From NCBI RefSeq assembly GCF_013409255.1, contig NZ_JACCAS010000001.1:310001-374000 (forward strand): 64,000 nt of DNA, in the 5' to 3' direction. The notes under the pieces are model-generated. The model saw only the letters and a program-made list of their open reading frames with translations, made no database searches and had not been told where the DNA came from. Shown in pieces: positions 16,662 to 25,405 of the stretch. Made by a program: the position numbers and the translations under genes. This DNA is from Paraburkholderia bryophila (GTDB taxonomy: Bacteria > Pseudomonadota > Gammaproteobacteria > Burkholderiales > Burkholderiaceae). The stretch's first letter is position 1, and every line of letters starts with the position of its first letter.

Positions 16662-18214
16662 GCGCGCCCGCGGCTGTGGCCGGCAGCGATTTCCGGCCCC
16701 GCAGCGTTCCGCTCACCACCTTCGGCCTCGCGCTGGCCGTGTTCATGCAGGTGCTGGACGGCACCATCGCCAACGTGTCGCTGCCCACCATTGCCGGTAA
16801 TCTCGGCGTGAGCACGAATCAGAGCGCGTGGGTCATCACCACCTTTTCGGTGAGCAACGCGATCGCGCTGCCGCTGACGGGTTTTCTGGTGAAGCGCTTC
16901 GGCCAGGTGAAGCTGTTCGTCTGGGCGACGCTGCTGTTCACGTTCGCTTCGCTGCTGTGCGGACTGGCGCATAGCCTGCCGCAACTGGTGGCGTTCCGCG
17001 CGTTCCAGGGCCTCGTTGCCGGACCGATGATTCCGACCACCCAGGCGCTGATGCTGTCGATCTATCCACCGGCGCGGCGCGGCTTCGCACTCTCGATGAT
17101 CGCGATGGTGACCGTCGTCGCGCCGATCGCGGGGCCCTTGCTCGGCGGCTGGATCACCGAGAACTACTCGTGGGAGTGGTCGTTCCTGATCAACGTGCCG
17201 ATCGGCATTTTCGCGTGTTCGATGGTGTACGCGCAGATGCAGGGTCGGCCCGAGACCACCGCGAAGGCGAAGGTCGACTATGTCGGTCTCGCGGCGCTGA
17301 TACTCGGCGTCGGCGCGTTGCAGATCGTGCTGGACAAGGGTAACGACGAGGACTGGTTCAACTCGACATTCATCGTGTGGATGTCGGTCGTGGCCGCGTT
17401 CGGCATTCTGCTGTTCCTGATCTGGGAACTGACCGAGCCGAATCCGATCGTCAACCTGCGGCTTTTCAAGCATCGCAATTTCGCGGCCGGGACGCTGACG
17501 CTGGTGCTGGCGTATTCGGCGTTCTTCGCGGTCAACGTGATCGTGCCGCAATGGCTGCAGCGCACGCTCGGTTATACGGCCTTCTGGGCCGGTGTCGCGG
17601 CCGCGCCGATGGGGATCATTCCCGTGCTGCTCACGCCCTTCATGGGCAAGTACGCGCCGCGCTTCAACATGCGCATGCTGGTGTGCATGGCGTTCGGCAT
17701 TCTCGGCTGCGCGTCGTTTCTACGCTCGCAGTTTTTTCTCGGGGTGGACTTCGAGCACATCGCGCTGATCCAGTTGCTGCAAGGACTCGGGCTCGCGCTG
17801 TTCATCATGCCGATCAACAGCATTCTGCTGTCGGATCTGAAGCCCGACGAGATCGCCGCGGGCTCCGGCCTGTCGACCTTTCTGCGCACGCTCGGCGCGA
17901 GCTTCGCGGTGTCGATCACGTCGTTTCTGTGGGAGCGCCGCGCGGTGCAGCATCACGCGCAGATCACCGAGAGCATCAGTGTGTTCGATCCGGCGGTGCG
18001 TCAACAGTTGCGCGTGCTGGGGCAGGGCGATCCGCAAACCGGCTATCAACTGCTCGACCGGATGATCGACTCGCAGGCCTATCAGATCTCGTTCAACGAC
18101 GTCGCGTTCGCGCTGGGTTGGGTGTACATCGCGGTGATCGTGCTCGTGTGGCTGGCTAAACCGCCGTTCGGACCGAGGCCAGGCGGCGGTGCGTCCGCCG
18201 GGGCGAAGCGCTGA
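16658..18214 (+). CDS. emrB: EmrB/QacA-type MFS drug exporter (DHA2 family)
   Basis: 518 residues with about 14 membrane segments, as in the DHA2 proton antiporters. The family motifs FMQVLDGTIANVSLPTI at the N-terminus and GGWITENYSWEWSFLINVP (motif C region) are present. ATG 16658 overlaps the emrA stop as ATGA. With the channel and adaptor genes it forms a complete tripartite pump for hydrophobic or aromatic toxic compounds. Control by the divergent AraC protein is likely from layout. Substrate not deducible. Confidence 0.94.
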   Translation: MSAPAAVAGSDFRPRSVPLTTFGLALAVFMQVLDGTIANVSLPTIAGNLGVSTNQSAWVITTFSVSNAIALPLTGFLVKRFGQVKLFVWATLLFTFASLLCGLAHSLPQLVAFRAFQGLVAGPMIPTTQALMLSIYPPARRGFALSMIAMVTVVAPIAGPLLGGWITENYSWEWSFLINVPIGIFACSMVYAQMQGRPETTAKAKVDYVGLAALILGVGALQIVLDKGNDEDWFNSTFIVWMSVVAAFGILLFLIWELTEPNPIVNLRLFKHRNFAAGTLTLVLAYSAFFAVNVIVPQWLQRTLGYTAFWAGVAAAPMGIIPVLLTPFMGKYAPRFNMRMLVCMAFGILGCASFLRSQFFLGVDFEHIALIQLLQGLGLALFIMPINSILLSDLKPDEIAAGSGLSTFLRTLGASFAVSITSFLWERRAVQHHAQITESISVFDPAVRQQLRVLGQGDPQTGYQLLDRMIDSQAYQISFNDVAFALGWVYIAVIVLVWLAKPPFGPRPGGGASAGAKR

Positions 18215-18266
18215 ACCGATAAAGCGCAATCAAGATTTTTTTCAACTTGCAAGAGGAACCTGAATC

Positions 18267-18680
18267 ATGAATCTGAGCCATGAACTCACATCGTCCGCCG
18301 TGTTCGACCTGTCGGCATTCCCGCTCGTGATCGCCCGCAACGACGCGATCGCACCCGGCTACGCGGTGGCCTGGGAGCAGGACATGAATGCGCTGCTGAA
18401 GACCGGCGAGCATTTCGTGCTGCTGTTCATTTCGCCGCGCCCCGAGGAAACGCACGAGGACCGCAAGCAACGCGGCATGTGGCTCAAGACGAACCGCGAC
18501 GCACTGTCGCAAGTCTGCAAGGCCTTGATCACGGTCGAACCCGACGAGCGTGAGCGCGAAGAGTCGAAGGCCGGCGCGGCGGCGATTTCGAAAGCCTTCG
18601 GCATTCCGCTCGAAGCGGTGGCCACGCTCGACGATGCCAAGAAGATAGGTAGGCAATTGCTGTCGGAAACGGGAGACTAA
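18267..18680 (+). CDS. Conserved small soluble protein downstream of efflux operon
   Basis: 137 residues from ATG 18267 with AAGAGGAACC upstream. No signal peptide or membrane segment. A mixed alpha/beta sequence with a highly charged middle (PRPEETHEDRKQRG, VEPDEREREESK) and a C-terminal AFGIPLEAVATLDDAKKIGR. I do not recognise the family. It lies 52 bp after emrB on the same strand and may be a co-transcribed accessory gene. Confidence 0.75.
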   Translation: MNLSHELTSSAVFDLSAFPLVIARNDAIAPGYAVAWEQDMNALLKTGEHFVLLFISPRPEETHEDRKQRGMWLKTNRDALSQVCKALITVEPDEREREESKAGAAAISKAFGIPLEAVATLDDAKKIGRQLLSETGD

Positions 18681-18771
18681 CGCCGTCGTTCCGATTGGCA
18701 ACAGGGCTGCGAGGCGCTCGGGACGGTTATATCAGTACACCAGAACGAACAGAAAAAACGGGAGTATACGA

Positions 18772-19518
18772 ATGAACGGCCAGAATGATTACCTGGATTT
18801 GCTTGTGCCGACCGACGAGTGCGCGCTACGCCACCGTATTCTCGACGCAACCGCAAAAATGGGATTCGACAAGGTGGTGCTCGCGGTGCTGCCGTCGCAG
18901 GGGGTGTCTTTCTGCGCGGCCCACATGTGGAGCAACTGCGAGCCGGAATGGGAGCAACGCTATCGCGAGCGCTCCTTCGATCAGGTCGATCCGCTGCTCA
19001 AACATTGTTTCAGATCACGTATGCCGCTGATCTGGGACCCGGCTTTTTTCGTCGCGCCGGCGCAGCGCGAGTTTCACGACGAAGCGAGCGCCTTTGGCCT
19101 GAACCGTGGCGTCACGCTGCCGCTCTATGGATTGAAGGGGGAGGTGGGCATGCTGACGTGCGCGGTGAACGACGAATATGCGCTCACCTACGAAAATTGC
19201 CTGCGCAGCCTGCCGCGTTTGTCGTTGCTGCGCGATATCACGAGCGAGGCGATCGGCCAGTTCGGGTTCGATACCAAACCCGGCTCGGTGCCGCGCCTGA
19301 GCCGCCGCGAGACGGAGTGTCTGCGCTGGCATGCGTTCGGCAAGACCTCATGGGAGATCGGCCACATTCTCAACGTGAGCGAGTCCTGCATCAACTTTCA
19401 CTTCAACAATATCCGCCGCAAGTTCAACGTGTCACGTCGTCATGAGGCCGTGCTGAAGGCGATTGAATGGGGCCTGCTTAGCGTCACCGACATGACTGCC
19501 GGCCTTGCCGCCAACTAG
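18772..19518 (+). CDS. Solo LuxR-type quorum-sensing regulator
   Basis: 248 residues with an N-terminal autoinducer-binding domain and a C-terminal LuxR helix-turn-helix. The TraR-numbered acyl-homoserine-lactone contacts appear conserved: Trp and Tyr in EWEQRY, Asp in QVDPLL, Trp in PLIWD and Gly in NRGVTLPL. The DNA-binding part reads LSRRETECLRWHAFGKTSWEIGHIL. No luxI is present anywhere in the window, so it probably responds to signals made elsewhere or by neighbours. Its last 87 bp are also coding on the other strand (amidotransferase gene). RBS is weak (ACGGGAGTATACGA before ATG 18772). Confidence 0.9.
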   Translation: MNGQNDYLDLLVPTDECALRHRILDATAKMGFDKVVLAVLPSQGVSFCAAHMWSNCEPEWEQRYRERSFDQVDPLLKHCFRSRMPLIWDPAFFVAPAQREFHDEASAFGLNRGVTLPLYGLKGEVGMLTCAVNDEYALTYENCLRSLPRLSLLRDITSEAIGQFGFDTKPGSVPRLSRRETECLRWHAFGKTSWEIGHILNVSESCINFHFNNIRRKFNVSRRHEAVLKAIEWGLLSVTDMTAGLAAN

Positions 19519-20247
19519 CAACGATTCGGCGGCCCGTCCGGTGAGCCATGTGTCCAGAAAACTGTTGAGCCATGCGACGCCGGCACGATCGTGCCGATGC
19601 GCTTCGCGAGTCTGAGTGGGAATATCCTGGGCACCCGGCGCGGAGAGCTTGTGCGCGGCGGCGGCAGTCCAGCGCCGCATCATCTGATAGCTGACCTCCG
19701 GGTGAAACTGCACGCCGTACGCGGCCGGGCCGTAACGCACCGCCTGGTTTTCAAACTCGTCGCCGGCGGCTAGCCGTTCGAGTCCCGCGACACTGTCGAA
19801 GCCTTCGCGGTGCCATTGATACACGCGCTCCGGCCATTGGCACAACGCGCGCCCGAGCGGTGTCGGCCTGATCGGCCAGTAGCCGATTTCAGCGCGACCG
19901 TCCCGATGCGTCGTCACGTTTCCGCCCAGATGACGAATCATCATCTGGGCGCCGAGACAGATGCCGAGAAACGGCGCCTGCTCACGCAGTGCCACGCCGA
20001 TCCAGTCGGTTTCGGTGCGAATCCACGCATCGTTGTCGTTGGCGCTCATCGGGCCGCCGAAGATCATCGCGCCGGCGTGGTCGCGCAGCGTCGTGGGCAA
20101 CGGATCGCCGAGCGGCGGACGGCGAATGTCGAGTTCGTAGCCGCGTTGCAGCAGCAGACGGCCAACACGTCCGGGGCTCGATTGCTCGCGATGCAGCACG
20201 ATGAGAATCCGGCCGTGCGGGTTGCCGGCGGCGTGTGAATGGAGCAT
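19432..20247 (-). CDS. Class I glutamine amidotransferase (GMP synthase-like)
   Basis: 271 residues with the class I triad: nucleophile Cys in LGICLGAQMM, and His-Glu in VQFHPEVSYQ. The domain covers about residues 12-190; family members are usually about 235-240 long, so the last 30 residues are an extension. That extension is encoded antisense to the end of the luxR gene (overlap 19432-19518), suggesting the original stop was lost and translation now runs into the neighbour. Substrate of the released ammonia, or of a related hydrolysis, is unknown. Confidence 0.86.
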   Translation of the reverse strand: MLHSHAAGNPHGRILIVLHREQSSPGRVGRLLLQRGYELDIRRPPLGDPLPTTLRDHAGAMIFGGPMSANDNDAWIRTETDWIGVALREQAPFLGICLGAQMMIRHLGGNVTTHRDGRAEIGYWPIRPTPLGRALCQWPERVYQWHREGFDSVAGLERLAAGDEFENQAVRYGPAAYGVQFHPEVSYQMMRRWTAAAAHKLSAPGAQDIPTQTREAHRHDRAGVAWLNSFLDTWLTGRAAESLLVGGKAGSHVGDAKQAPFNRLQHGLMTT

Positions 20248-20271
20248 GGTGGATAGGCGTTTTGAAGGGGG

Positions 20272-20916
20272 TCAGCCGGGACGGCCGCGTAAGGCTTCGA
20301 ATGAGGCCATCACGTGTTCGCGATAGGCGGGGCGCTGTTGCAACCGGCGATACCACGCGTTCACATGCGGCAGCGCCGGGCGTTCGACGTCGAGCGAGAA
20401 ATAGCGGAACAGCGTCGCGCCGACCGGAATATCGCCGAGCCCCAATGCGTCGCCGCTCAGAAACGGCCGCGTGGCGAGCATCCGGTCGAGCATCTGGAAG
20501 TGCTGGGTACAGCGCGCGTTCTTCTCGTGAACCAGCGGCCAGTTACGCTCGGACTCGGGCGTGCGGACCATCGCCCAGAACAGCCCGGTCATCAGGTCGG
20601 GTTCGAGTGTGGTCTGGCACCAGTCCATCCAGCGCTCGGCATGCGAGCGCGCGAACGGATCGGCGAGCCAGAACGGCGCCTGACGTGTCTGCGCGGCGAG
20701 CAGCCGGAGGATCGTGTGCGATTCCCACGCAATCTCGCCGTCGAGCTCGATCACCGGAATACGCCGGGTCGGATTCAGCGCTTCGAACTCGGCCGTTTCG
20801 CAACCGCCGAATTCACCGCCAATCGACACATGCCGATACGCCAGCCCCAACTCACCGGCGAGCCACAGCACTTTCTGCACGTTGAACGAACTGCGTCTTC
20901 CCCAGATCGTCAGCAT
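20272..20916 (-). CDS. Glutathione S-transferase
   Basis: 214 residues: an N-terminal thioredoxin-like domain (SSFNVQKVLWLAGELG, IPVIELDGEIAWESHTI, where Glu-Ser contacts glutathione) and a C-terminal helical domain (DIPVGATLFRYF). The catalytic residue near the N-terminus is probably Ser/Asn of RRSSFN. Start ATG 20916 overlaps the metC stop by 7 bp. It is the last gene of a four-gene operon with a CitE-like protein, pdxH and metC, which hints at detoxification linked to sulfur metabolism. Confidence 0.88.
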   Translation of the reverse strand: MLTIWGRRSSFNVQKVLWLAGELGLAYRHVSIGGEFGGCETAEFEALNPTRRIPVIELDGEIAWESHTILRLLAAQTRQAPFWLADPFARSHAERWMDWCQTTLEPDLMTGLFWAMVRTPESERNWPLVHEKNARCTQHFQMLDRMLATRPFLSGDALGLGDIPVGATLFRYFSLDVERPALPHVNAWYRRLQQRPAYREHVMASFEALRGRPG

Positions 20917-22151
20917 GTGGCGGCGTCCTCCCGCGCGGGGCAGGCGGCGCTGTAGCGTTGCAGACCGGCGGCGAGATCGGCGATCAGATCGGCGGGCGCT
21001 TCGAGGCCGACATGCAGGCGCACGCCGATACTGCCGTCCGGCCAGCGCTGCGCGATGCGCTGCGATTGCAGGTCGAACGGCACCGCCAGACTTTCGAAGC
21101 CGCCCCACGAATAGCCGAGACCGAACAGTTCGAGACTGTCGAGAAACGCGGCGAGCGCTTCGTCGGGCGCGGCATGCAGGATCACGGAAAACAGCCCCGA
21201 GGTGCCTTTGAAGTCGCGTTTCCAGAGCGCATGACCGGGGCAATCGTCGAACGCGGGAAACAGAATGCCGAGCACCTCGGGTTGCTGCTTGAGCCAGCTC
21301 GCCACCACGACCGCGTTCTCCTGATGCTGACGCAAACGCAGCCCTAGCGTGCGCAGGCCGCGCAGCGCGAGATACAGGTCGTCTGGACCGACGCACAGGC
21401 CGAGATCGCCGTGCAGTTGCTTCAACGCGGGCCATGCGGCGGCGTTGGCGGACACGGTGCCGAGCATCGCGTCGGAATGGCCGACCAGATATTTGGTGCC
21501 GGCCTGGATCGACAGATCGACGCCATGATCGTGCGGCCGGAACAGCAGCGGCGTGGCCCAACTGTTGTCGGCGATCACGCTCATGCCGTGCGCGTGCGCC
21601 ACGCGGGCGATCGCGCCGATGTCCTGCACTTCGAACGTGTACGACCCCGGCGACTCCACGTAGACCGCGCGGGTACGCGGCCGGATCAACGGTTCGAGCG
21701 CGGCGCCCAGCAACGGATCGTAGTACGTGGTGTCGATGCCCATGCGCCGCAGCACGCCGTCGCAGGCATGCCGGACCGGGCCGTAGACGCTGTCGGTCAT
21801 CAGCAGATGATCGCCCGGCGTGAGACACGACAGCAGCGCGAGCGTGCAGGCGGACAGCCCCGAAGGACACAGCACCGCGCCGGCGCCGCCTTCGAGTTCG
21901 ATCAGCGCGTGTTCCAGCGCGTCGGAGGTCGGCGTGCCGCGCCGGCCGTAGATGTACGGCTGGGTCCGGTGCAACAGGTCGTGCGTGGTTGGGCTCAATA
22001 CCGTCGAGCCGTGATAGACCGGCGGATTGACGAAGCCGTGATATGCGCCGGGGTCGCGTCCCGCGAGCGTGAGCCGGGTCGCGTCGGCGAACCGGTCCAG
22101 CAGCGGCGTGTACGGCGACGCGGGCGGCGCGCCCGGCGTAGCGGTAATCAT
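20910..22151 (-). CDS. metC: Cystathionine beta-lyase (PLP-dependent)
   Basis: Cleaves cystathionine to homocysteine, pyruvate and ammonia, or a related C-S substrate. The Cys/Met metabolism PLP fold is clear: PVYHGSTVL, YGRRGTPT, IADNSWATP, and the PLP lysine in IQAGTKYLVGHSD. 413 residues from ATG 22151, which overlaps the pdxH stop as ATGA; in-frame ATGs at 22157 and 22175 are alternatives. Placing it next to pdxH, which makes its cofactor, fits functional coupling. A desulfhydrase role cannot be excluded. Confidence 0.9.
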   Translation of the reverse strand: MITATPGAPPASPYTPLLDRFADATRLTLAGRDPGAYHGFVNPPVYHGSTVLSPTTHDLLHRTQPYIYGRRGTPTSDALEHALIELEGGAGAVLCPSGLSACTLALLSCLTPGDHLLMTDSVYGPVRHACDGVLRRMGIDTTYYDPLLGAALEPLIRPRTRAVYVESPGSYTFEVQDIGAIARVAHAHGMSVIADNSWATPLLFRPHDHGVDLSIQAGTKYLVGHSDAMLGTVSANAAAWPALKQLHGDLGLCVGPDDLYLALRGLRTLGLRLRQHQENAVVVASWLKQQPEVLGILFPAFDDCPGHALWKRDFKGTSGLFSVILHAAPDEALAAFLDSLELFGLGYSWGGFESLAVPFDLQSQRIAQRWPDGSIGVRLHVGLEAPADLIADLAAGLQRYSAACPAREDAATC

Positions 22152-22849
22152 GGCCATAGCAGGCTGCGCTCCCACGAAGCGTTCGCACCGCTGCCCGCGC
22201 GGACATATCGCAGTCGCGTAAAACGGCGCTCGGCATCCGACTGCCAGAATTCCACTTCATGCGGCGCCAACGCGTACATGCCCCAGTGCGGCGACACCAG
22301 CTCCGGCTGCGACGCGACGCGCGCGAGTTGCTCATGCAGCGCGTGCCGAAGGTCGTCCTGACTGTTCAACACCTGGCTCTGCCGGCCGATCAGGATGCTG
22401 GCGCGCGAGCGCTCCGGACGCGCCATGAAATCCGCGCGGCACGCCTCGTCGGACAGCCGCGCCACCTTGCCGCGCAAGCGGATCTGCTGGGCCGTGGCGG
22501 GCCAGTAGAACGTGATGGCGGCCTCGGGCCGGTGCGTCAACTGACGGCCTTTGGGGCTCGCGGCGTTGGCCGCGAAATGCCAGCCTTGCGCGTCCATGTT
22601 CAGCAGCACGACGGAGCGGGCGTCGGGTGCGCCGTCCGGATCGACCGTGGAGAGCGTCATGACTTGCGGTTCGCTGACCCGGGCTTCGACCGCAGCATCG
22701 AACCACCGCTCGAACAGCGCGTGCGGCGTGGCCGGCACGGCGTCCGTGTCGAAGGTCTGGTGCGCGCCCGCGAGGGTCTTGAGCGACTTCAGGCGGCTTT
22801 CAAAGGCGGTCATAGCCAGGCGAGTGTCCATGTCGTTCACGTTGCTCAT
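22148..22849 (-). CDS. pdxH: Pyridoxamine/pyridoxine 5'-phosphate oxidase
   Basis: FMN enzyme that makes pyridoxal 5'-phosphate. 233 residues with PdxH motifs: PDARSVVLLNMDAQGW, TFYWPATAQQIRLRG, and the C-terminal FTRLRYVRA followed by WERSLLWP. The start at 22849 overlaps the upstream CitE-like stop as ATGA. It lies between a CitE-like gene and metC and may be a second pdxH copy dedicated to this operon, which could be checked against the rest of the genome. Confidence 0.93.
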   Translation of the reverse strand: MSNVNDMDTRLAMTAFESRLKSLKTLAGAHQTFDTDAVPATPHALFERWFDAAVEARVSEPQVMTLSTVDPDGAPDARSVVLLNMDAQGWHFAANAASPKGRQLTHRPEAAITFYWPATAQQIRLRGKVARLSDEACRADFMARPERSRASILIGRQSQVLNSQDDLRHALHEQLARVASQPELVSPHWGMYALAPHEVEFWQSDAERRFTRLRYVRAGSGANASWERSLLWP

Positions 22850-23748
22850 GCGAGGCCGAATTGCGTGGCGCGCGCGAGCAGCCGGTGCGCGGCGAGATAG
22901 TCGGGGACTTCGGCGAGAAAGCCGTCCACCACGGCGGCGGCGACCCGCTTGCCGTTCGATTGTTCACGGGCTTTGTCGACGGTCTGGATCACGCGGCGGG
23001 CGAGCGCGACTTCGTCCGCGCTCGGCGTCAGCACGCGGTTGACGATCGCCGTGAGCGGCGCATTGACGATGCCCTTGGCCTTGTAGCCGAGCGCGCGCGA
23101 CCGGCGCATGTCGAGTTCCGCACCCTCGACGTCCGCAAAGCTGTACGGACAGTCGATCGCCGTGACGCCGACTGCCGCGCATTCGAGCAGAAACCGCGAG
23201 CGCACGTAATCGAGTTCGTGGCCGGCGTGCGTGCGTTCGGCGCCGAGATCGGCGACCATGTCTTCGGTTCCGACCAGCACGGCGGAAATGCGGCGGCTGC
23301 AGCGGGCAATCGCCATGGTGTTGACCACGCCGAGCGGCGATTCGATATTCGGCACGAGTTCGGTCGAACCCGGTTGAATGTCGTACTCCGCTTCGCAACG
23401 CGTGACGGCTTCGTCGAGCGCGACGACCTGTTCGGGCGTCGACACGAACGACATCATGATGATGTCCGGGCGGCTGCGCATGACGGCCCGCAGATCGTCC
23501 ACGCCGCCGCTGTCGAGCGGGTTCACGCGCACGGAGGTCAGCACGCCGGCGTCGCGCCAGCATTTCAGGACTTCGTCCGCGATACGGTGGGCTTCCGGCC
23601 GGCGTGCCGGCGGCGTGAAGGTCTCGAGTTCCTGAACGAGGACGTCGGCGCCGGTCTGCGGACCGGCGAGAAGTGTTTCGCGGTCGGCGCCGGCCAGAAA
23701 CAGCCAGGAGCGGCGCAACTGCGGCGGACGTCGATTGAGCAGGGGCAT
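22846..23748 (-). CDS. HpcH/HpaI or CitE-like aldolase-lyase family protein
   Basis: 300 residues with the CitE/malyl-CoA lyase TIM-barrel motifs: RSWLFLAGADRE at the N-terminus, substrate-binding Arg in TSVRVNPL, metal Glu in VPNIESPLGV and metal Asp in GTEDMVADLG. The usual LEDxV segment that begins the active site reads LETFTPPARR, so one normal metal or CoA contact is altered. It is first in the operon with pdxH, metC and GST; GAGAGGAATATCCG precedes ATG 23748. The reaction is likely C-C lyase chemistry on an acyl-CoA or keto-acid; substrate unknown. Confidence 0.82.
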   Translation of the reverse strand: MPLLNRRPPQLRRSWLFLAGADRETLLAGPQTGADVLVQELETFTPPARRPEAHRIADEVLKCWRDAGVLTSVRVNPLDSGGVDDLRAVMRSRPDIIMMSFVSTPEQVVALDEAVTRCEAEYDIQPGSTELVPNIESPLGVVNTMAIARCSRRISAVLVGTEDMVADLGAERTHAGHELDYVRSRFLLECAAVGVTAIDCPYSFADVEGAELDMRRSRALGYKAKGIVNAPLTAIVNRVLTPSADEVALARRVIQTVDKAREQSNGKRVAAAVVDGFLAEVPDYLAAHRLLARATQFGLA

Positions 23749-24288
23749 CGGATATTCCTCTCAGGCGCGAACCTCGTGAGTTCGCGCGGTGCGTTGGTGA
23801 CGATGAAGCGGATAGGCCGCGAGACGCGCCGACGTTCAAGCCGGTGCGCTACGTGATGGGATGGAGTGATCGGGCGACGCCCGTGGCCGGGACGGGATTG
23901 AGTCGCAAGACCGATACGGGTGAATGAATGACGTGATTCCGTGCGGGCTACCGCTCGTCATGGCATCGGTCGTTGTGTCGGTGAGCAGTCCCGGTTGTGT
24001 TAGGCGTCGTTGAGTCGGCCAAAGATTAAACGCGGCCGCCGCCGGCAACAACTATCAGGAATGTCAGTGTGCGGCAGACAAGCGTAGGTATTCCGTACGC
24101 GCTACAACGTGGTGGCGTTGCCGTTGCGATCCAGCTCGAACACCTTGTGTTCCTGCAACCGGCGATGTCGTTTCCCACGCTGTGCGGCCACGTTAACGGA
24201 CCGTCCGCGTCGCTTTCCACGCACAATGCGCAATCGGAAGTTCATTAATCATTCAAGACGCTCAACCCCCCGTTCAAGGAGTCAGCAA
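23749..24288. other. 540-bp divergent intergenic region
   Basis: Contains the promoters of the CitE operon (-) and the deaminase gene (+), which I could not pin down. On the minus strand 24102-24245 is a 47-residue, very basic frame (MNFRLRIVRGKRRGRSV, ending ELDRNGNATTL) that has no ribosome site; its C-terminal codons look coding, so it may be a remnant or a small gene. Nothing else is supported. Confidence 0.3.
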
Positions 24289-24807
24289 ATGAACATAGAA
24301 AAAGCTTCCACCGCATCGACATTGTCCGGGACCGATCTGTCCTTGCTCCGCGCGGCTATCGACCTGGCCGAGGAATCGAAGAAGAGCGGCCGCCATCCGT
24401 TCGCCGCGATCGTGGCGAACGAGCGCGGTGAAATCATCGCCACCGCCGGCAATAATTCGATGCCGCCCGAAGGCGACCCGACCCAGCACGCCGAACTCGC
24501 GGCGGCGGCCAAAGCGGCGAAGCTGCTGTCCCCGGACGAACTCGCGAAATGCACGCTCTACACGAGCGCCGAACCGTGCTGCATGTGCTCCGGCGCGATC
24601 TACTGGTGCAACATCGGCAGGGTCGTGTATGCGCTGTCCGAGCATCGACTGTTGACGCTCACCGGCGATCATCCGGAGAACCCCACGTTCTCGCTGCCTT
24701 GCCGGGAGATCTTCCTGCGCGGACAACGGCATATCGAAGTGGTCGGTCCGCTGCTCGAAGAGGAAGCCGAACAATCGCATATCGGTTTCTGGGGCGAAGG
24801 AGCGTGA
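24289..24807 (+). CDS. Cytidine/guanine deaminase-like nucleoside deaminase
   Basis: 172 residues from ATG 24289 with AAGGAG 10 nt upstream. The zinc deaminase motifs are complete: HAE in TQHAELAAA and PCxxC in EPCCMCSGAIYW. The sequence is of the TadA/guanine-deaminase superfamily but too different from TadA to be the essential tRNA enzyme; the C-terminus (PLLEEEAEQSHIGFW) is typical of free nucleobase or nucleoside deaminases. It stands alone, divergent from the CitE operon. Confidence 0.88.
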   Translation: MNIEKASTASTLSGTDLSLLRAAIDLAEESKKSGRHPFAAIVANERGEIIATAGNNSMPPEGDPTQHAELAAAAKAAKLLSPDELAKCTLYTSAEPCCMCSGAIYWCNIGRVVYALSEHRLLTLTGDHPENPTFSLPCREIFLRGQRHIEVVGPLLEEEAEQSHIGFWGEGA

Positions 24808-24982
24808 CTGAGTGAGCGAGTTCTCGTCGGCATACCGGACGGCCCGCCGATGCAGTATCCTCTCGCGTGGCGCACCCCCGTTTTAACCGGCCGACGCGGC
24901 GCGCACGCCGTTTCTTCGCGCTCGCCGTCTGGTCGGTCATACAAAGCGTACAAAGCGCCATGGAACTGAAAGGAGGGCGGAG

Positions 24983-25234
24983 ATGAGCTTCTCGGCCGAC
25001 ATGCTCGTGCTGATCTGTGCCGGCTGCTGGGTCGCGGTGGTCCTCGCGCGCTCAGGCGTGCTGCGCGGCAAACGCGGCGCGCGGGATTCACAGGGCGCGC
25101 GCGTCTTGCGAGGCGCCCTGGAGCAGCGCGACGTGCCCGACGTGCGCAACGTTCAGGATGTGAAGGACGTGCGAAACGTCGGCCGGATCGGCGGCCTGAA
25201 AAACACTCGCGGATGGCGCAACCGGCGCCCTTGA
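24983..25234 (+). CDS. Small single-span membrane protein with repetitive tail
   Basis: 83 residues with a strong ribosome site (AAAGGAGGGCGGAG before ATG 24983). One N-terminal membrane span (MLVLICAGCWVAVVLA), then a basic linker and a tail with repeated DVxDVRNV units (about residues 50-66). No known family. The strong start signal argues that it is translated; the repeat tail could be a simple-sequence expansion. Confidence 0.55.
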   Translation: MSFSADMLVLICAGCWVAVVLARSGVLRGKRGARDSQGARVLRGALEQRDVPDVRNVQDVKDVRNVGRIGGLKNTRGWRNRRP

Positions 25235-25405
25235 ATGAGCCGCGCAGCGCAGCAGAGCCGAGCAGCAACGCAATCCGCATAGACGCTCCAGCGGAATATT
25301 CCCGCGCTTTGGCGAACGCGCTAACATGTTCCCCCCAACGCCAATTTCATCACTCGTGAATCGGGCGCCATTCAACCCTGGCCACCGCGATCGGCAGACA
25401 ACGCT

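Noticed and set aside
19519..20300. A luxI partner near the LuxR gene
   Set aside because: Only the amidotransferase and GST are encoded here; no acyl-homoserine-lactone synthase motif is present in the window.
20917..22335. Upstream extension of the GST frame to 687 codons
   Set aside because: The extension is the shadow of metC in another frame; the GST domain begins at ATG 20916.
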